DNA from: Streptomyces pseudovenezuelae
Lineage (GTDB): Bacteria > Actinomycetota > Actinomycetes > Streptomycetales > Streptomycetaceae
Length of the DNA: 64,000 nucleotides
Reading direction: 5' to 3'
Assembly: GCF_029892565.1 (NCBI RefSeq)
Contig: NZ_JARXVH010000001.1
Location: 806,001-870,000, forward strand
Shown piece after piece: positions 17,855 through 26,798 of the stretch; position 1 is the first letter of the stretch; the number at the start of each line of letters is the position of its first letter. The translations under genes and the position numbers were made by a program. The notes under the pieces were generated by a model, which worked only from the letters and a program-made list of their open reading frames with translations, had not been told where the DNA came from and did not search any database.

Positions 17855-18435
17855 GGCGTCGCCGTCCCCTCGATGATCCGGCTCCGCACCGGGCGCACCG
17901 GCGTCTCGACCACCGAGTCCAGGTTGACGACGCGGATCTCGTAGTTCAGCGAGAGTCGGTACGGCTTCTGGATCGCGTACCAGACCCAGGACTTCTGATC
18001 GAGGGTCAGGGGCGTCAGCGTCGTGTGCAGTGAGTCCGTGCTGCCCGCCAGGCTGCCGGACAACTGTGTGCCGTCCAGGATCGCGTCGTCGTAGAAGGTC
18101 TGCAGGGCGCGCCCGAGCATCCGGTGCTGGGTCGCCTGGTCACCGCCCCAGGGAGTGATCAGATACCGCAGTAGCAGGGCCATCGGCGGTTTGCGGGCGG
18201 TCAGCGGGTCGGGCGGCTGGGAACGTACCGGCGGCCGATTGCGCGAGGTGGGGTCCTCGGCGATCTCGTAGAGGAACACCGTGAGTTTGGGGGGCGGCGT
18301 CTGCACCGTCTCGGAGAGGTCGTTCAGTTCCGCGATGGGTGGTGGCACGTCGCGCTGGCCCAACCCGCGCAGGGACTGCGTCAGAGTGCTCACGATGACT
18401 GACGAGACATCGGCGATCACACCGAAGTCACCCAT
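17851..18435 (-). CDS. DUF4255 protein, eCIS tail terminator/cap (Afp16-like)
   Basis: This 194-aa protein is the first gene of the operon. Motifs: GVIADVSSVIVSTL, VPPPIAELNDLSE, PPKLTVFLYEIAEDPTSRNR, MALLLRYLITPW, MLGRALQTFYDDAI, LNYEIRVVNLDSV. This is the DUF4255 family, which includes Afp16/Pvc16, the cap that ends tube and sheath growth. The promoter must lie in 18436-18633, shared with the divergent genes. Confidence 0.93.
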   Translation of the reverse strand: MGDFGVIADVSSVIVSTLTQSLRGLGQRDVPPPIAELNDLSETVQTPPPKLTVFLYEIAEDPTSRNRPPVRSQPPDPLTARKPPMALLLRYLITPWGGDQATQHRMLGRALQTFYDDAILDGTQLSGSLAGSTDSLHTTLTPLTLDQKSWVWYAIQKPYRLSLNYEIRVVNLDSVVETPVRPVRSRIIEGTATP

Positions 18436-18483
18436 GCGAAGCCCCCTCGGCCCGGCGCGCGCTGACGACGTATACGGAGGAGC

Positions 18484-18549
18484 ATGCAGAGCCCCCCGTG
18501 GTCCGCCCGCGACTCACCCGTCACACCGGCGTCACCACCGCGTACGTGA
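18484..18549 (+). other. Tiny open frame with strong ribosome-binding site (possible leader)
   Basis: GGAGGAGC lies directly before an ATG at 18484 and opens a 21-codon frame (begins MQSPPWSARDSPV, ends at TGA 18547). A TATAC stretch precedes it. It lies in the divergent promoter region of the eCIS operon. Nothing supports translation beyond the Shine-Dalgarno-like match. Confidence 0.2.
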
Positions 18550-18633
18550 ATCCGTCCGCGCCGCTCGCGATGACGTCACCGGACACGGATCGACAACGCC
18601 CGGGTGACGGCGGTGAGGGACACTCGCTCTCTC

Positions 18634-18831
18634 ATGGAGACCCCCTCAACACGGTCCGGCGTCCTGATCCTCCGGGTATGGGTGGAGAGCGGCAGGGAGG
18701 ACGGCTTCCGTGCACGCATCATCCAGACCGTCGACGGGCAGCAGGAACCACCCACCGCGGTGAGCAGGACCGGCGACGCCCTCGCAGCGGTGCGGACCTG
18801 GCTCGATGAGCTCCTGGAACGCGATGGGTGA
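18634..18831 (+). CDS. Small conserved-looking hypothetical protein (65 aa)
   Basis: The frame begins METPSTRSGVLILRVWVESG, continues FRARIIQTVDGQ and ends with a helix AVRTWLDELLERDG. The strand-turn-strand-helix pattern and high third-position GC suggest a real gene. GTG starts at 18604 or 18613 are possible; no clear ribosome-binding site decides. I recall short Streptomyces proteins of this kind but know no function. It is divergent from the eCIS operon and just before the BTAD regulator. Confidence 0.6.
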   Translation: METPSTRSGVLILRVWVESGREDGFRARIIQTVDGQQEPPTAVSRTGDALAAVRTWLDELLERDG

Positions 18832-18979
18832 CGATTCCGCGACGCTCCGGTGATTCCTTTTTGACGCCCGCCACGTTAATAGTCGAACCTGCGATCGTAA
18901 CTTGCTCATAATCTGGCCTCGGGAATCTCTGGAACCACACCGAAGATCACCGAAGCCGACATCGGTATCGGGGGCGTCG

Positions 18980-19747
18980 ATGAACGGACGAACACAGCCC
19001 ATATCCCTGAGGTTACTCAAGGGATTTGCACTAGCGATTGATCACACCCGCATTCCGGTCTGCTCCAGCACACAACGGCTCATTGCGTTCCTGGCCCTGC
19101 AGGACATGCCGCGCTCACGCATCTACGTGGCCGGAATTCTCTGGCCGAATGTCACGGCGTCACGCGCCAACGCAAACCTGAGGTCTTCTCTTTGGCGAGC
19201 GACACGTATGGGCCACCCCATCCTCGACGTCTCCTCGCACGAACTGGCCATCTCCAAGGACATCGCCGTCGACCTGCACGAAGCCGTTGCGCGCGCACAC
19301 AGACTGCTCGACAACTCACGCGCGTGCGACGACATCCTCACCATGCAAACACTGGCGGACCTGTCGGCGGACCTGCTCCCGGAATGGCCGGGAAACGACT
19401 GGATGCTGATCGAGCAGGAGCAATATCATCAGCTCCGGCTTTACGCCCTGGAATCAATGACCGAGCGCCTCACCGCAGCTCGGCGCCACGGTGAAGCGGT
19501 CGCTGCCGGACTCACGGCCGTGCGTACCGAGCCCTTACGGGAAAGCGCTCATCGCGTGCTGATGAAGGCGCATTTGGCAGCCGGCAACAGAGGCGCGGCA
19601 CTGCGCCAATATGAACAATGCCACCACATCCTGCGGGAGGAATTGGGACTGGAGCCCTCCCCGGCGCTGAGGGCCCTCCTGCCGCCCCTCGCCGAGCGCA
19701 ACGGGCGGTCGCGGCTTCGATCCTCCGGGACCCAGCTCGAGGTGTGA
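18980..19747 (+). CDS. BTAD-domain transcriptional regulator (AfsR/SARP-like)
   Basis: This 255-aa protein is translated from ATG 18980; an upstream extension to 18902 lacks conserved features. An N-terminal winged-helix region (LRLLKGFALAIDHTRIPVCS, RLIAFLALQD, SRIYVAGILWPN, ANLRSSLWRATR) is followed by a bacterial transcriptional activator domain (about 100-245: YALESMTERLTAARRHGEAV, ALRQYEQCHHILREELGLEP). This is the layout of stand-alone SARP-type activators. It is divergent from the eCIS operon, which makes it a plausible direct regulator; that is inference. Base composition is less GC-rich than neighbouring genes. Confidence 0.88.
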   Translation: MNGRTQPISLRLLKGFALAIDHTRIPVCSSTQRLIAFLALQDMPRSRIYVAGILWPNVTASRANANLRSSLWRATRMGHPILDVSSHELAISKDIAVDLHEAVARAHRLLDNSRACDDILTMQTLADLSADLLPEWPGNDWMLIEQEQYHQLRLYALESMTERLTAARRHGEAVAAGLTAVRTEPLRESAHRVLMKAHLAAGNRGAALRQYEQCHHILREELGLEPSPALRALLPPLAERNGRSRLRSSGTQLEV

Positions 19748-19791
19748 TGTCATGCCACCACGAGGTTCCGCCGACCGCCCGCAGCCGACGA

Positions 19792-21765
19792 TCAGGCGCC
19801 GAACACCTGGAACTCCGAGACCTGTCCGGCCGGCCAGCCGTTGTTGGCGGTGAAGGTGAGGCGTACGTAGCGGGTGGTGACCGTGGCGGGGAGCGTGAGG
19901 GTCGCGGTGTTGCCTGTCGCCGGGTTGAAGGTGTAGCCCGCCGGGGCGAGGAGTTGGGTGGAGGTGCCGGCGTCCGTGCCGCCCTGGACGGCGATGGTCT
20001 GGGTGCGGGTGGCCCAGGCGGTGGCCGGGGGGAGACGGAGGACGATCCGTTTGACGCCTGTCACGGCGTCCAGGTCGACCTGGACCCACTGCGGGAAGGC
20101 GTTGTTGGACGACTCCCAGTACGTGTTGGCGTCGCCGTCGGTCGTGTTGCCCGAGGCGTAGGTCTGGGTGTGACTGCTCTCCGAAGTGGGGCGGTTGAGG
20201 GCCAGGTTGGTGGTGCTGGAAGGCGGGTCGGTGGTGGCGGTGACCTGGGTGGAGGGCTGCGAGACGTTTCCCGCAGCGTCGTAGGCGACGACGTCGAAGG
20301 TGTACGCGGTGGACGCGCCGAGTCCGGTGACGGTGAAGGAAGTTGAGCCGGTGGTGCCCACCTGGGTGCTGGTCGAGCCGGACACCCGCAGGATGCGGTA
20401 GCCGCTCACGCCGACGTTGTCCGTCGATGTACTCCAGCTCAGCGAGACGGAGTTGCTCGTGTGTCCGGTGACGGTCAGGGCACCCGGCGCGGCGGGTGGT
20501 GTCGTGTCACCGCCGGTGGGGACGGTCGGCTGGGTGGGACGCGTGGCGGTCAGCGCGATCTGGCCCTTGAGCATGCGGCCGCCGTCGCCGGTCAGGCGCA
20601 GGTAGTAGTCGGAGGAGCAGGCGGTGCCGTCCTCGTCGAGGGCGAGGAACCCGGAGTTGGTGGGCACCCAGGCCTGGGTCTCGGCCGTCTTGGCGATCTG
20701 GTTGCCCTCGTTGTACTCGTCGAACATCGAGATGTAGATGCCCTGCACCCCGGCCCGCACCATGTTGTAGAACTGCCGCCACATGAAGTCGCCGTGCGCG
20801 CGCTGCCGGCCGGAGACGTCGCCGGGCAGGACACAGGGCTGGAAGTCGATGCCGTTGGCGTTGCAGTCGGCCTGGTCGGGGACGGTGTACGTGTTGTAGG
20901 CGTTGTCGGCCTCGGTCACGTTGCCGATGGCGCCGACCATCCACGGCGAGATCATGTTGAAGGCGTGGTAGACGCCCAGGAAGCCGGGCTGCGAGCCTCC
21001 CGTGCCGGTTCGCCACTCGCGCGGGACGCCGCCGATGACGTAACAGCCCTGGCCCTTGAACCAGTTGACGACGTCGAGGCAGGCGGCGGGGGTGAAGGGG
21101 TGGTTGGGGTCGTTGAAGCCGAAGCCCCAGATGCACACGACCGGCCTGCCGTTCTGCTTCGCGTACGCCGAGGACGCGGTGTGCGCGGACATCTTGTTCG
21201 TCCAGTCCGTCTTGATCTCGGACTGCATGTTCGTCCAGTTGGAGACGTCGTACATGATGTAGAACTTCCGGCCGTACGCCTCGGCGGCGCTGCGCACCTT
21301 GGTCGCCATGGCGTCGCGGGTGGGGCCCTCGCCGCCGGTGGGGTTGAAGCGCTGGAGCGCCGCGGTGTCGATGTTGTTCTGCTGCATCCACAGGAAGTGG
21401 GTGTTCACCGTCCGCTGGTCGTAGGAGGAGAACAGCTTGGCGGGCTGGCCGTTGCCCAGGGCGGCGTACGACGTCTGGTACGTGTTGGTGTACTCCCGCA
21501 CATCGGGCCAGCAACTGATGCCGGTGTTGGTCGGGGACGGCGGCTGGCCCCAGTTCTGGGTCCAGTGCCACCAGCCGTTGATGGGTGCGCCGTCGCCGAT
21601 GCAGGCGAACCAGCCCTGGTAGCCGACGGTGATCTTGCCGACCACGTCGCCCGGCGGGCTGGCCGCCGACGCGGTCTGGGCGAGTACGGTCTCGGTGGCT
21701 CCCACGGTTCCCACCGCGGTGGCCGCGATCGCGGCCCTCAAGAAGACTCTGCGTGTGACACCCAT
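19792..21765 (-). CDS. Secreted GH71/99-like glycoside hydrolase with FN3 and F5/8C modules
   Basis: The N-terminus MGVTRRVFLRAAIAATAVG is a twin-arginine signal ending near residue 36. Residues about 40-385 are a (beta/alpha)8-type domain (KITVGYQGWFACIGDG, WHWTQNWG, FLWMQQNNIDTAALQRF, YDVSNWTNM, VVCIWGFGFNDPNHPF, ISMFDEYNEG) like bacterial GH71/GH99-related enzymes. A fibronectin III domain (about 430-510) and a C-terminal discoidin/F5-8C domain (about 520-657) follow. GH71 includes alpha-1,3-glucanases, and the upstream gene is also of that type, which supports activity on alpha-1,3-glucan; GH99-like specificity cannot be excluded. Confidence 0.85.
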   Translation of the reverse strand: MGVTRRVFLRAAIAATAVGTVGATETVLAQTASAASPPGDVVGKITVGYQGWFACIGDGAPINGWWHWTQNWGQPPSPTNTGISCWPDVREYTNTYQTSYAALGNGQPAKLFSSYDQRTVNTHFLWMQQNNIDTAALQRFNPTGGEGPTRDAMATKVRSAAEAYGRKFYIMYDVSNWTNMQSEIKTDWTNKMSAHTASSAYAKQNGRPVVCIWGFGFNDPNHPFTPAACLDVVNWFKGQGCYVIGGVPREWRTGTGGSQPGFLGVYHAFNMISPWMVGAIGNVTEADNAYNTYTVPDQADCNANGIDFQPCVLPGDVSGRQRAHGDFMWRQFYNMVRAGVQGIYISMFDEYNEGNQIAKTAETQAWVPTNSGFLALDEDGTACSSDYYLRLTGDGGRMLKGQIALTATRPTQPTVPTGGDTTPPAAPGALTVTGHTSNSVSLSWSTSTDNVGVSGYRILRVSGSTSTQVGTTGSTSFTVTGLGASTAYTFDVVAYDAAGNVSQPSTQVTATTDPPSSTTNLALNRPTSESSHTQTYASGNTTDGDANTYWESSNNAFPQWVQVDLDAVTGVKRIVLRLPPATAWATRTQTIAVQGGTDAGTSTQLLAPAGYTFNPATGNTATLTLPATVTTRYVRLTFTANNGWPAGQVSEFQVFGA

Positions 21766-21806
21766 GTGGACTCCCCCGGACTCGTCCTGGCTCTGTTTCG
21801 GTGGGC

Positions 21807-21846
21807 GGTGCCGTCGAGCGCGCTCACGCTCGCGCTCGACGGCACC
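21807..21846 (-). terminator. Rho-independent-like hairpin after the GH87 gene
   Basis: A perfect 16-bp stem (21807-21822 with 21831-21846) with an 8-base loop begins 12 bases after the stop of the GH87 gene. There is no U tract, as is common in actinomycetes. Confidence 0.75.
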
Positions 21847-21857
21847 GTCGGGTCGGA

Positions 21858-24800
21858 TCAGGTGTTCCAGACCTGGAACTCGGAGAGCTGACCGGCCGGC
21901 CAGCCGGTGTTCGCCGTGATGTTCACCCGGAGGTATCGCTGGGTGGTCGCGGTGAACGTGATGGTGACCGTGTTGTTGGTGGTGGGATCGAAGGTGTACG
22001 CGGCCGACGACTTGAGGGTGGAGAAGGCGGAGCCGTCGGTGCTGCCCGACAGGGACAGCGTCTGGCTACGGGCGCCCCAGCCGGCCGGGAGTTGGAGGAC
22101 GACTCGGTCGGCGCTCTGCGCGGAACCGAGGTCCACCTGCACCCACTGCGGGAAGGCGTTGTTGGCGCTCTCCCAGTAGGAGCCCTGGTTGCCGTCCGTC
22201 ACGTTCGACGACGGGTACACGGCGGTGTGGCTGGACTCGGTGGTGGCCGCGCCGGCCGCCAGGTTCCTGCTCACCGTGCCGGCCCCGGTGCCGGTCAGTT
22301 CGACCGTGGTCGTGCCGTTCGACGCGTTGCTGGCGATGCTGAGATCACCGGCGCGGGTGCCGGACGCGGTGGGCCTGAACGTGACGTTCACCGTGCAGGA
22401 GGCGTTCGCCGCGATGGACGTCCCGCAGTTGTTGGTCTGCGAGTAGTCGCCGGTGACGGTGATGCCGGAGACGGTCGCGGCGGCGGTTCCGGTGTTGGTC
22501 ACCGTGACCGTCCGCGCACTGCTGTTGGTGTTGAGCGCCTGGGTGGGATACGTCAATGACGTCGGGTCGGCCGACAGGGTCGCCAGCGAGGAGCCGCCGC
22601 CGCTGGGGAACACCTCGAAGTCCGACAACTGGGCTGCGTTCCAGCCGGTGTTGGCGGTGATGTTCACCCGCACGTATCTCGCCGTGGCCGCGTTGAACGT
22701 GATGGTCGCCGTGTTGCTGTTGGCGCTCGGGTCGAAGGTGTACCCCGCCGAGGCCTTGATCGTGGAGAAGCTGGAGCCGTCCGTGGACCCCTGCACCGAC
22801 AGCGTCTGCGTACGAGCCGACCACGCCGTCGCCGGCGGGAGCTTGAGCACGACCTTGCCGACGCTGTAGTTCTGGCCGAGGTCGACCTGGGCCCATTGCG
22901 GGAACGATCCGTTGGCGCTCTCCCAGTAGGTCGACGCGTCCGGGTCGGTGAGGTTCGAGGCGACGTACGGGCTGCTGCTCGAACTCGCCGACGCGGGCCG
23001 CCCGGCGGCGATGTTGGTGGTGCTGTCGATGCCTGTGCCGGTCAGGGAGACGGTGGTCGGGCTGTTGTTGGCGTTGCTGGTGACGGACAGGTTGCCCGCG
23101 CGTGATCCGCCCGCGGTGGGCTTGAAGCCGACGCTCACCGTGCAGGAGGCGCCGACCGCGAGGGTGGAGCAGTTGTTGCTCTGGCTGAAGTCACCGGTCG
23201 CCACGACGGCCGAGACGGTCGCCGGCGCGGTGCCGGAGTTCGTCACCGTCACCGTCTGCGCGGGGGCCGAAGAGCCGACCACCGTGCCGGCGAAGGACAG
23301 GCTCCCCGGGTCGGTGTTCAGCACCGGGCCCGGCGCGGTGCCGGTACCGGAGAGGCTGACCGTGTTGGTGGTCCCGCCCGCGTCGACGGTCAGAGCGCCG
23401 TTACGGCTGCCGGTCGCGGTCGGCGCGAACTTCACGCTGACGGTGCACGAGCCGTTCGCCGGGATCGACGAACCGCACGTGTTGGTCTGCGAGTAGTCGC
23501 CGCTGGCGGAGACCGACGAGACGGGCGCGGCGGAGCCGGTCGGGTTGGCGACCGTCACGGTCTGCGCGGCGCTCGTCGAACCGGTCGCGACCGAACCGAA
23601 GTTGAGCGCGCCGGGGGTGGCCGTCACGCCCTCCGACGGGTAGGGCGGGTAGACCGGAGCGGGCCAGCCGCCGCAGTACGGCGTGCCGCTGATGCCGGAG
23701 TTGCCGCCGCCGTCGGTGACGACGAAGTTGCCGCCCGAGCAGTTGTACACCGGGGACGAGTAACCGACGCCGGTCGCGGTGACGTTGGTGAACTTGGCTG
23801 CGCCGCCGGTCTGTTCCTGGAGGGCGAAGGTTCCGGTGCCGGCGATGGTGACGTTGTTGAGGTTGACGCCGCTGATGGTGCCCTCGACCCACTGGACGGC
23901 TTCGTACGGGCTCTGCTGGATCAGCGCGTTGGTCACGTTGATGGGGCCGGTGATCGCGCCCTGGCTGCCGTCGAACCACAGGGCGCCGACCCCGAACTGC
24001 CAGTTCGGGTCGAGGCTGCCGGCTCGGATCATGGTGTTGTCGGAGATCGTGGTCAGGCCGACCGGCGTCGACGTGAAGCGCTGCCCCACGTGGATGCCAC
24101 CACCCTGGGCGATGCCGGTGTCGACCACGCGGTTGCCGCTGACGGTGTTGTCGTGGCCGCCGTAGATCGCGATGGCGTTGGCGAGGATCTGAAGTGACAC
24201 GGTGTTGTTGGAGATCGTGTCGTTGGCGTCGGCACCGATGCCGGCGTCCGCCCAGGTGGCGATGCCGTCGTCGCCGGTGTTGCGGATGTCGCTGTTGGTC
24301 ACCTTCGAGTTGGTGACCGCGCCGTGGAAGTTGACGCCGTCCGCGGTGGTGTTCCGGATGCGCATGCCGGTGAACGTCAGGCCGTCCATCGGCCCGTCCA
24401 TCCAGGCGCCGACCTTCATGTGGTCGATCCACACACTGGAGACGGTCGAGTTGCTCATCGCGCCGCCGATGCCGTTGACCTGGGCACTGTCGTCGCGTTC
24501 CTGCACATTGCCGAAGATCGCGAAGTTCTGCAGGCGCACGTTGGTGCTCGCCGAGGGCGCGGAGTTGCCGTAGAAGCCGGGGGCCGTGCCGATGACGGTC
24601 GAGTGCCACATGCCGGCGCCGGCGATCGTGACGTTGTTGACGCTGATGTGGCCGGGGATGTTGAAGGTGCCCGGCGGGATCCACACGGTGCCGCCGGGTC
24701 CTGCCGAGCTGATCGCGGCGTTGAACGCGCTGGTCGCGTCGGCCACACCGGTCGCGTCGGCGCCCTTGCTGGTCACCGACACCGACCCGGAGGGCGCGGG

Positions 24801-25418
24801 CAGGGCGGCACCGACCTGCTCGAAGTCGGCGAAGTCGATCGTGTACGAGGAGGCGGTGTCCCCCGCGTCGACCTGCAGCTTGAAGGTCGTGCCCGCCGGA
24901 TAGGTGGTGGTGAACAGGCGGTGGGCCTCGTCGTAGAAGTGGTGCGGGTTGCTGCCCGGCGTGTTGGTGAAGGGGTAGCTGCCGTAGTACCAGCTGTAGG
25001 CGTTGGTCAGGGTGAAGTCGGGCTGCTTGACGTTGTTGACGTACAGCGACAGCGCGGCGGTGTAGACCGAGCCGTTCGAGGTGTCGGGGATGCTGTAGCG
25101 GAAGTTGATCGAGTTGGTCGCCACCGGCGTGGTGAACGTGACGTACTTGCCGGTGCCCTGGAGCGTCGTCGCCTTGCGGTACGACGCCTCGTCGGCCAAC
25201 TGGCCGGCGGTGTAACTCGGGCCGATCGACGAGCCGTTGGTGGCGGAGTTCTCCGCCTGCACCTCGACGTACGGCAGGCTCGCGCCGCTGCCGCCGGTGG
25301 CGGTGGACGCCGCCCAGGCGGGTGGGACGGCCAGAGCGAAGACGCCTACGGCGGCCAGCATCGCGGTGCTGACCGCCCAGACGAGGGTTCGTCTCAGATC
25401 TCGGATGGAATGGAACAC
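21858..25418 (-). CDS. Secreted GH87-type alpha-1,3-glucanase (mycodextranase-like), multimodular
   Basis: This 1186-aa protein has a Sec-type signal (hydrophobic core about 13-33, cleavage after AWA). Residues about 48-205 form a CBM35-like jelly roll (YVEVQAENSATNG, GKYVTFTTPVATNSINFRYS, YSWYYGSYPFTN). Residues about 210-590 are a right-handed beta-helix (GTVWIPPGTFNIPGHISV, NTTADGVNFHGAVTNSKVTN, NTGDDGIATWAD) as in GH87. The Asp-rich DGVNFHG and GDDGI motifs fit the catalytic Asp cluster of the family. The tail has three choice-of-anchor-D Ig-like modules and two F5/8C domains. It should cut alpha-1,3-glucan (fungal wall, dental glucan). The promoter lies in 25419-25600. Confidence 0.88.
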   Translation of the reverse strand: MFHSIRDLRRTLVWAVSTAMLAAVGVFALAVPPAWAASTATGGSGASLPYVEVQAENSATNGSSIGPSYTAGQLADEASYRKATTLQGTGKYVTFTTPVATNSINFRYSIPDTSNGSVYTAALSLYVNNVKQPDFTLTNAYSWYYGSYPFTNTPGSNPHHFYDEAHRLFTTTYPAGTTFKLQVDAGDTASSYTIDFADFEQVGAALPAPSGSVSVTSKGADATGVADATSAFNAAISSAGPGGTVWIPPGTFNIPGHISVNNVTIAGAGMWHSTVIGTAPGFYGNSAPSASTNVRLQNFAIFGNVQERDDSAQVNGIGGAMSNSTVSSVWIDHMKVGAWMDGPMDGLTFTGMRIRNTTADGVNFHGAVTNSKVTNSDIRNTGDDGIATWADAGIGADANDTISNNTVSLQILANAIAIYGGHDNTVSGNRVVDTGIAQGGGIHVGQRFTSTPVGLTTISDNTMIRAGSLDPNWQFGVGALWFDGSQGAITGPINVTNALIQQSPYEAVQWVEGTISGVNLNNVTIAGTGTFALQEQTGGAAKFTNVTATGVGYSSPVYNCSGGNFVVTDGGGNSGISGTPYCGGWPAPVYPPYPSEGVTATPGALNFGSVATGSTSAAQTVTVANPTGSAAPVSSVSASGDYSQTNTCGSSIPANGSCTVSVKFAPTATGSRNGALTVDAGGTTNTVSLSGTGTAPGPVLNTDPGSLSFAGTVVGSSAPAQTVTVTNSGTAPATVSAVVATGDFSQSNNCSTLAVGASCTVSVGFKPTAGGSRAGNLSVTSNANNSPTTVSLTGTGIDSTTNIAAGRPASASSSSSPYVASNLTDPDASTYWESANGSFPQWAQVDLGQNYSVGKVVLKLPPATAWSARTQTLSVQGSTDGSSFSTIKASAGYTFDPSANSNTATITFNAATARYVRVNITANTGWNAAQLSDFEVFPSGGGSSLATLSADPTSLTYPTQALNTNSSARTVTVTNTGTAAATVSGITVTGDYSQTNNCGTSIAANASCTVNVTFRPTASGTRAGDLSIASNASNGTTTVELTGTGAGTVSRNLAAGAATTESSHTAVYPSSNVTDGNQGSYWESANNAFPQWVQVDLGSAQSADRVVLQLPAGWGARSQTLSLSGSTDGSAFSTLKSSAAYTFDPTTNNTVTITFTATTQRYLRVNITANTGWPAGQLSEFQVWNT

Positions 25419-25609
25419 GTGCCACTCCTTACGTAACGAAATGCCGGAACTGTCGCGCTGGCGCCGCCAGAGAGGGAGGGGAAACGCGGGGTTGGTGACG
25501 ATGCATGGGGGACCGTAATATCGTTGACATGATCACGCAATAACTAGACAGGACTCTGCAACAAACAAAAATGTGGACTGCAAGATCTCATGTGCCCCGC
25601 GCACATGAC
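25419..25609 (-). promoter_or_regulatory. Promoter region of the GH87 gene
   Basis: This stretch is AT-rich compared with its surroundings (around 25515-25575, with aataactag and aacaaacaaaaatg). It contains a 7-bp inverted repeat CATGTGC/GCACATG (25589-25595, 25601-25607) and a GTTGACATGATCACG stretch. No gene is visible. The exact promoter is not resolved. Confidence 0.4.
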
Positions 25610-25640
25610 GGTGCCGCCGGACGGAATGTCCGGCGGCACC
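25610..25640 (-). terminator. Hairpin terminator downstream of the broken secreted gene
   Basis: A perfect 13-bp stem (25610-25622 with 25628-25640) with a 5-base loop lies 33 bases after the stop of the minus-strand pseudogene. Confidence 0.75.
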
Positions 25641-25672
25641 GTGGGGAGGGTGGGGTCAGGAGGACCCTGGGG

Positions 25673-26700
25673 TCAGGCGCTCCAGATCTGGAATTCCGAC
25701 ACCTGGCCCGCCGGCCAGCCGGTGTTCGCGGCGATGGTGACGCGGTAGTAGCGCTGGGCGGAGGCGGGGAAGGTGAGCGTGACGGTGTTCCTGGCGCTCG
25801 GGTCGAAGGTGTAGGTGGCCGAGGACTTCAGGGTGGTGAAGGTGGTGCCGTCGGTAGAGCCGCCCAGGGTCAGGGTCTGGGTGCGGGCGCCCCAGCCGGC
25901 GGGCAGTTGCAGGACCACGCGGGAGGTGCTCCGGGCCGAGCCCAGGTCGACCTGGACCCACTGGGAGAACCTGTTGTTGGCGCTCTCCCAGTAGGAGTTC
26001 TGATTGCCGTCGGTCACGTTCGACGACGGGTATACGTCGGTGTGGCTGGACTCGCTGGTGGGCTTGCCGGCGGCGAGATTGGTCCCGGCGCTGTCGGTGC
26101 CGGTGCCCGAAAGGCCCACCGTGGTGGGGCTGTTGGACTGGTTGCCGGTCAGGGTGAGGGCGCCGGTGCGGGTGCCGGCGGCGGTCGGTCCGAAGGTGAC
26201 GGAGACCGTACAGTTCGCGCCGACGGCCAGGGTGGTGCCGCAGGTGTTGGTCTGGGCGAAGTCACCGCCGGCGGTGACCCCGGCCAACGAGGCAGTTGCG
26301 GTGCCGGAGCTGGCGACGGTGACGGTCCGCGCGGCGCTGGTCGTGTTCACCGCCTGGTCGGCGAAGGTCAGTGATCCGGGAGACGCGGTCAGGGTGGCCT
26401 GCGGTGAGCCGCTCCCCGCGGTGAAGCCGAGGTGGTTGATGTTCCAGCCGCCGCTGTCCTGGTCGAGGGTCAGGATCTGCCGGCCCGCGGGCAGGGTCAC
26501 CTGGGTGGTCGCGGTGCCCCAGGTCTGAACGACGTCGTCGCACCCACCGCCGCGCTCGCCGCCGCCGGCACCTTGGCCGACGGCGCTTTGGACGGCGGCG
26601 CGGCCTGTGCGGCAGCGGCCGGTAGAACGGACACGCACATCGCGCCGACCGCGGCGACGGCGGCCACCGCCAGTTGCCGGGGTCTGAGGATCATCAGCAT
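25673..26700 (-). pseudogene. Remnant of a secreted carbohydrate-active protein: signal peptide joined out of frame to CBM/F5-8C tail
   Basis: ATG 26700 has AAGGAG six bases upstream and encodes a clear Sec signal (MLMILRPRQLAVAAVAAVG, ending near AAAQAAP). That frame continues to about 26545 and stops at 26497 in nonsense. From about 26540 a different frame carries the end of a CBM6/35-type module (QTWGTATTQVTLPAGRQILT, WNINHLGF), a choice-of-anchor-D module and an F5/8C domain, stopping at 25673. No catalytic domain is present. The simplest reading is a deletion that removed the enzyme core and shifted the frame; a sequencing error is the alternative. The F5/8C domain is very close to that of the GH87 gene. 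Confidence 0.75.
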
Positions 26701-26798
26701 GTGAGGCTCCTTCACGGAGTGGGGGGAGACCGGCGCCCCGACCGTACAGAGACCCCATCCGCCCCGCTAGATTCCGACGAAGTAAAGAATGAAATACG

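Noticed and set aside
1..18435. Prophage
   Set aside because: Tail and baseplate genes only; no capsid, terminase, portal, integrase or lysis genes. DUF4255 cap and LysM adaptor point to eCIS.
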